In this document: one piece after another, positions 61,033-64,000 of the stretch
How the letters are laid out: each line of letters begins with the position of its first letter
Numbering within the stretch: the stretch's first letter is position 1
Notes under the pieces: generated by a model
Told to the model about the DNA's origin: nothing
Databases searched by the model: none
Seen by the model: the letters and a program-made list of their open reading frames with translations, nothing else
Translations under genes and position numbers: made by a program
NCBI RefSeq assembly: GCF_905220415.1
Contig: NC_059537.1
Span: 8,253,622 to 8,317,621, forward strand
Length of the DNA: 64,000 nucleotides
Direction of reading: 5' to 3'
From: Colias croceus
Taxonomy: Eukaryota; Arthropoda; Insecta; Lepidoptera; Pieridae

Positions 61033-61070
61033 TATAAATAACACAGGCTCCGGCGTTTACCGTTGTGACG
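61033..61070 (+). promoter_or_regulatory. Possible core promoter
   Basis: TATAAATA at 61033-61040, preceded and followed by GC-richer sequence, with a potential start region about 30 bases downstream. A gene to the right would be needed to support it. Confidence 0.25.
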
Positions 61071-61099
61071 ATATTTTACGATTACCTTTCATTTCCTCT

Positions 61100-62243
61100 T
61101 CCTGCTTCGTGAACAATATAATTTTATTGCAATATTTTTATCAGTACCAATTTGTATTTAAATCTTTGCTATGATTGCTGATGGTCTTTTTGCTGATCTG
61201 AATTAAAAAGGAAGCTTATAAAAATAAAAATGCACTAATTTCGTATTTTCGTAATAATTTGCAAATTGTGTGTGTACTTAATAGGTATGCTAGGTAGGTA
61301 TTCTATTTTCATTCTCACTACTTCTACTGGATTCACAATTATTGGAAACTAAGCGACCGTGGTTTTCTTCTCTTTTGTAGTGTATTGTAGCACTTCCCGA
61401 ACGAGCTTGGTCACGGGCGGCTTATATTTGCTGCCATGATTTCCAACCGTTGGATAAAATATTTTAAGTATCTAATGAATTACTATCAATTCTCAGTTAA
61501 GTATGAACTCTCTGATAAATAGTCAACAACAACATTATGATTGATAAATGTCATCATTCAAAATAGGGTTTTATTCTCTTTTACTACGAGCTCTATCTAA
61601 ACGTAGTACTAAAGATGAAGCATTAAAATCAAGTTTACCGAGGTATCCTGTCACAGTGAAGTATTAAATAAATGAGCAATAAGAGCACTAACGTCAAGTT
61701 GATGTACGTCGTTGAAGGTTAGACCCTCTAGCTTCACCGCTTCAGGGTGAGAGGGTCCCGTAAAAAGCGCTCAAACGGTGCGAATTATTGTCGACGTGCG
61801 AACTCGCTTGTTCTAGTGACATAGAGCTGCCATCCGACGTCCATTCTCTGATGCTAGTCGATTTCAATTTTGAACGATTTGCATTGCATTTTGGTTCTTT
61901 TGGTTCTATTCCTATTAAGAACGTGACGTTTTCAATGCAGAGAGAGTTTTTGCGGTGTGTTTATGTAAACAATAATAATTAAATAATTGGTGTAGCGTAA
62001 GTTATTCAAAAGTTTTCATTGTTTTAATAATAATATTAGGAATATTATATGGATTTAATAACATAAAAAATAGTTAATTATTTATTGTAAGCTCTTTAAA
62101 GTCTTTAAGGCTATAAAAAAACTACATCAATAGATAAATGAAGAACGGCACTTTTAAACATTTCAATGTTTTTCCTACACACTTGCACATAAATGAGAAT
62201 CAATATACAAAAGAGAGAGCTAAATTAATATTATCTTACGCAC
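61100..62243. other. Non-coding or 5' UTR-like
   Basis: A hairpin GACCCTC..TCACC..GGGTGA-GAGGGTC lies at 61722-61757. No gene is supported. Confidence 0.3.
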
Positions 62244-62510
62244 TTAGCGGCTATAATAGTGTGCTTGACCAACCCATCTCATATCGTAAACAGAGACGAG
62301 AGATTTACGACGTGTTATCCATAAATTGTCTTCGTAGGGCTCTTCTGCAAAATTCGCGTCAGCATGGGCCTGGGCAGGGTCGGCTGATTGCTCCATCCAT
62401 CTGGATCGCCGGGTTAAGGGTCCAGAAATAAAATAACTGCCAATAATCTCCGCCTTGGCTGATATAGATGTTCGAAAACAGCACAATTGATCTAGGTAAA
62501 TGAAAGCCAT
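62244..62510 (-). CDS. Orphan 88-codon reading frame
   Basis: ATG at 62510, stop at 62244. The C-terminal 60 residues (from about FISGPLTRRSRWMEQSADPA to WVGQAHYYSR) look protein-like, and an acceptor-like TTGGCAG precedes them at about 62441, so it may be a terminal exon. No family is recognised. A plus-strand frame overlaps (62138-62431) but looks less convincing. Confidence 0.3.
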   Translation of the reverse strand: MAFIYLDQLCCFRTSISAKAEIIGSYFISGPLTRRSRWMEQSADPAQAHADANFAEEPYEDNLWITRRKSLVSVYDMRWVGQAHYYSR

Positions 62511-62519
62511 TTTCGTGAT

Positions 62520-64000
62520 TTGTTTATTATTAACTCCTTATTTTCGTGCTCGTGAATAGATGATAGAATATTCATAATATTACCTAATACATATGTGAGA
62601 AATATGGAAAAATATTGACTTAACTATATTATTAAAAGTTTTTTACCTAGTTACTGGGCCTTGATAATATTAAGTAGGTAAAATATGAGTTAGGTACAAC
62701 AATGCTTACAAATTCAGCACTGTTCTAAGTGTTCTATATAGAATGTTATAATTTTTTTCTCATTAAACTTTTAAACTGACACAATAATAGACAAGTGCGT
62801 TTTCTACGCAAAAGACAATGCAAGCTGTGCGCCATGTTTAAGCTGTCAATGGTATATACAATTTAAAATTATGAGCACTCTTGTGGGTATCCATTAGCTG
62901 AGAATATTGAAACGTGAACAAGGAAAGTCGATAGGCTTCCACCATTGCGATAGCTACTTAAATAGCAAGGTTTTCAAAATCGCTTTCAGTTTAATGTCAG
63001 CTTTACGTGCGAGTGCATCGACAATGGGCAATTTTATAGCTGCTCCCACGTGCATTGAGCTCTGACGTAGCTATAGGTACTGTGAATTGATTGTGAAATA
63101 ATAGTAGGTACCTGTACAGACGGCTGAGTACTGAGTGAACATGGCTTTAGGCGTGCTTGCGTTCAGTCGAGAGAATGAGAATCTAAAAAGAAAAGAAAAC
63201 TATTCGATGCTATCTTTTCTGTTTTGTTACCGGGTTATTTGTTATTTATGATACTTGGTTAAAAATGTATGTGTTTTAGCGAAGAGCTTTTTTTGAAATA
63301 AGTCATTTTGACGAACGAATTTTTAAGTTGTACACATTGTTTGCTGTGAAATCTATGACAGGATAATAAGAGTTCTAGATAAAATATGTATATAATATAT
63401 TACTTTATCAATTGTTAGATACGAGAGCTCTGCGGGACGTCTACGACGCTTGCTGAATCCGTTCCGTTTCCGTTAGTGTCCCCTAGTCTTTAGATATTAT
63501 TATTTCGCAACATCAGTAAAATATTTTAGGCGATGAAAAGTAGTATTGATATTTGAGTGTAATTAAATGAAAAAAACCCAGTAGCTCTATATTAACTTAT
63601 GGGATATTATTTGGTGAAAATAAATATTCAATGCCGAGTACCTAGCCTTTTATTTTTAATAGGATTTAAGATTGAACAGCAAAGCGATTAATTTGTAGTA
63701 GACAATTTAACAAATCATCTGTTAAGTAGATGTTTCCACCAAAATTTAAAACCTTCCCTACCCCATACATAAATATTTATTAACTGAACAGTTTAACAAA
63801 GTGCTATGAATTCTCGTTTATCTTCCACATAACGACTAAAATGGCGCGGATGACGTTGAGGCGCGTGGCTAACTGCCACTTTTTCACTTCTTACTTGGTT
63901 GCCCGATGCATAGTGGAGTGGTTTGAATTTTAATGATAGCTGAAGCAATGGAATAATTTAAAGTTGACCATATGCTATATATCACTATCACATTATCTTA
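62520..64000. other. Intergenic to window end, no gene seen
   Basis: Short frames such as 63141-63251 (MALGVLAFSRENENLKRKEN) and 63841-63933 lack any supporting signal. Confidence 0.35.

Noticed and set aside
1..64000. CRISPR array, operons or bacterial genes
   Set aside because: Introns, Helitron copies and insect protein families show this is eukaryotic nuclear DNA. The only regular short repeats are microsatellites and subterminal transposon words.

Overview
The window looks like nuclear DNA of an insect, most likely a moth or butterfly. It is AT-rich, with short exons and GT..AG introns. It carries more than a dozen copies of short elements whose ends (TCTATACTAATATTATAAA-like start; GC-rich hairpin followed by CTAGT) resemble Lepidoptera Helitrons. 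All protein calls rest on translation and splice phasing read by eye; nothing was searched.

Layout. 1-10.1 kb: AT-rich DNA with several short minus-strand genes or exons for cysteine/proline-rich small proteins. One of them is cut by a 2.3 kb hAT transposon with a perfect 8-bp target duplication, which itself contains two further elements. 10.6-13.8 kb: a fresh-looking 5'-truncated RTE-clade retrotransposon next to a dead Tc1 element. 14.8-22.4 kb: a 2 kb inverted-repeat element and a nested hAT composite that carries a further single arm of the same repeat. 23.4-28.95 kb: a six-exon plus-strand gene for a secreted sushi-domain protein with a large repeat-filled first intron. 30.2-31.9 kb: a two-exon gene with three copies of the DPRSPT..RTPI motif of CDCA3/Tome-1. 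33.3-33.9 kb: an insertion with two identical tRNA-like cassettes. 36.4-46.6 kb: a graveyard of DNA transposons, including a P-element-like THAP transposase split by a pogo-like element and a MITE, plus mariner-like and piggyBac-like remnants. 48.3-50.8 kb: guanylate kinase, minus strand, four exons. 52.3-56.7 kb: mitotic cyclin B, plus strand, seven coding exons. 57.4-59.4 kb: a pogo-like deletion derivative. 59.4-64 kb: mostly non-coding, with one possible promoter and an orphan reading frame.

Host genes. Cyclin B and the CDCA3-like protein both belong to mitotic entry and exit. Guanylate kinase (GMP to GDP) is housekeeping and lies head to head with cyclin B. The sushi protein is secreted. 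The cysteine-rich cluster may be sperm or structural proteins, but that is only a guess from composition.
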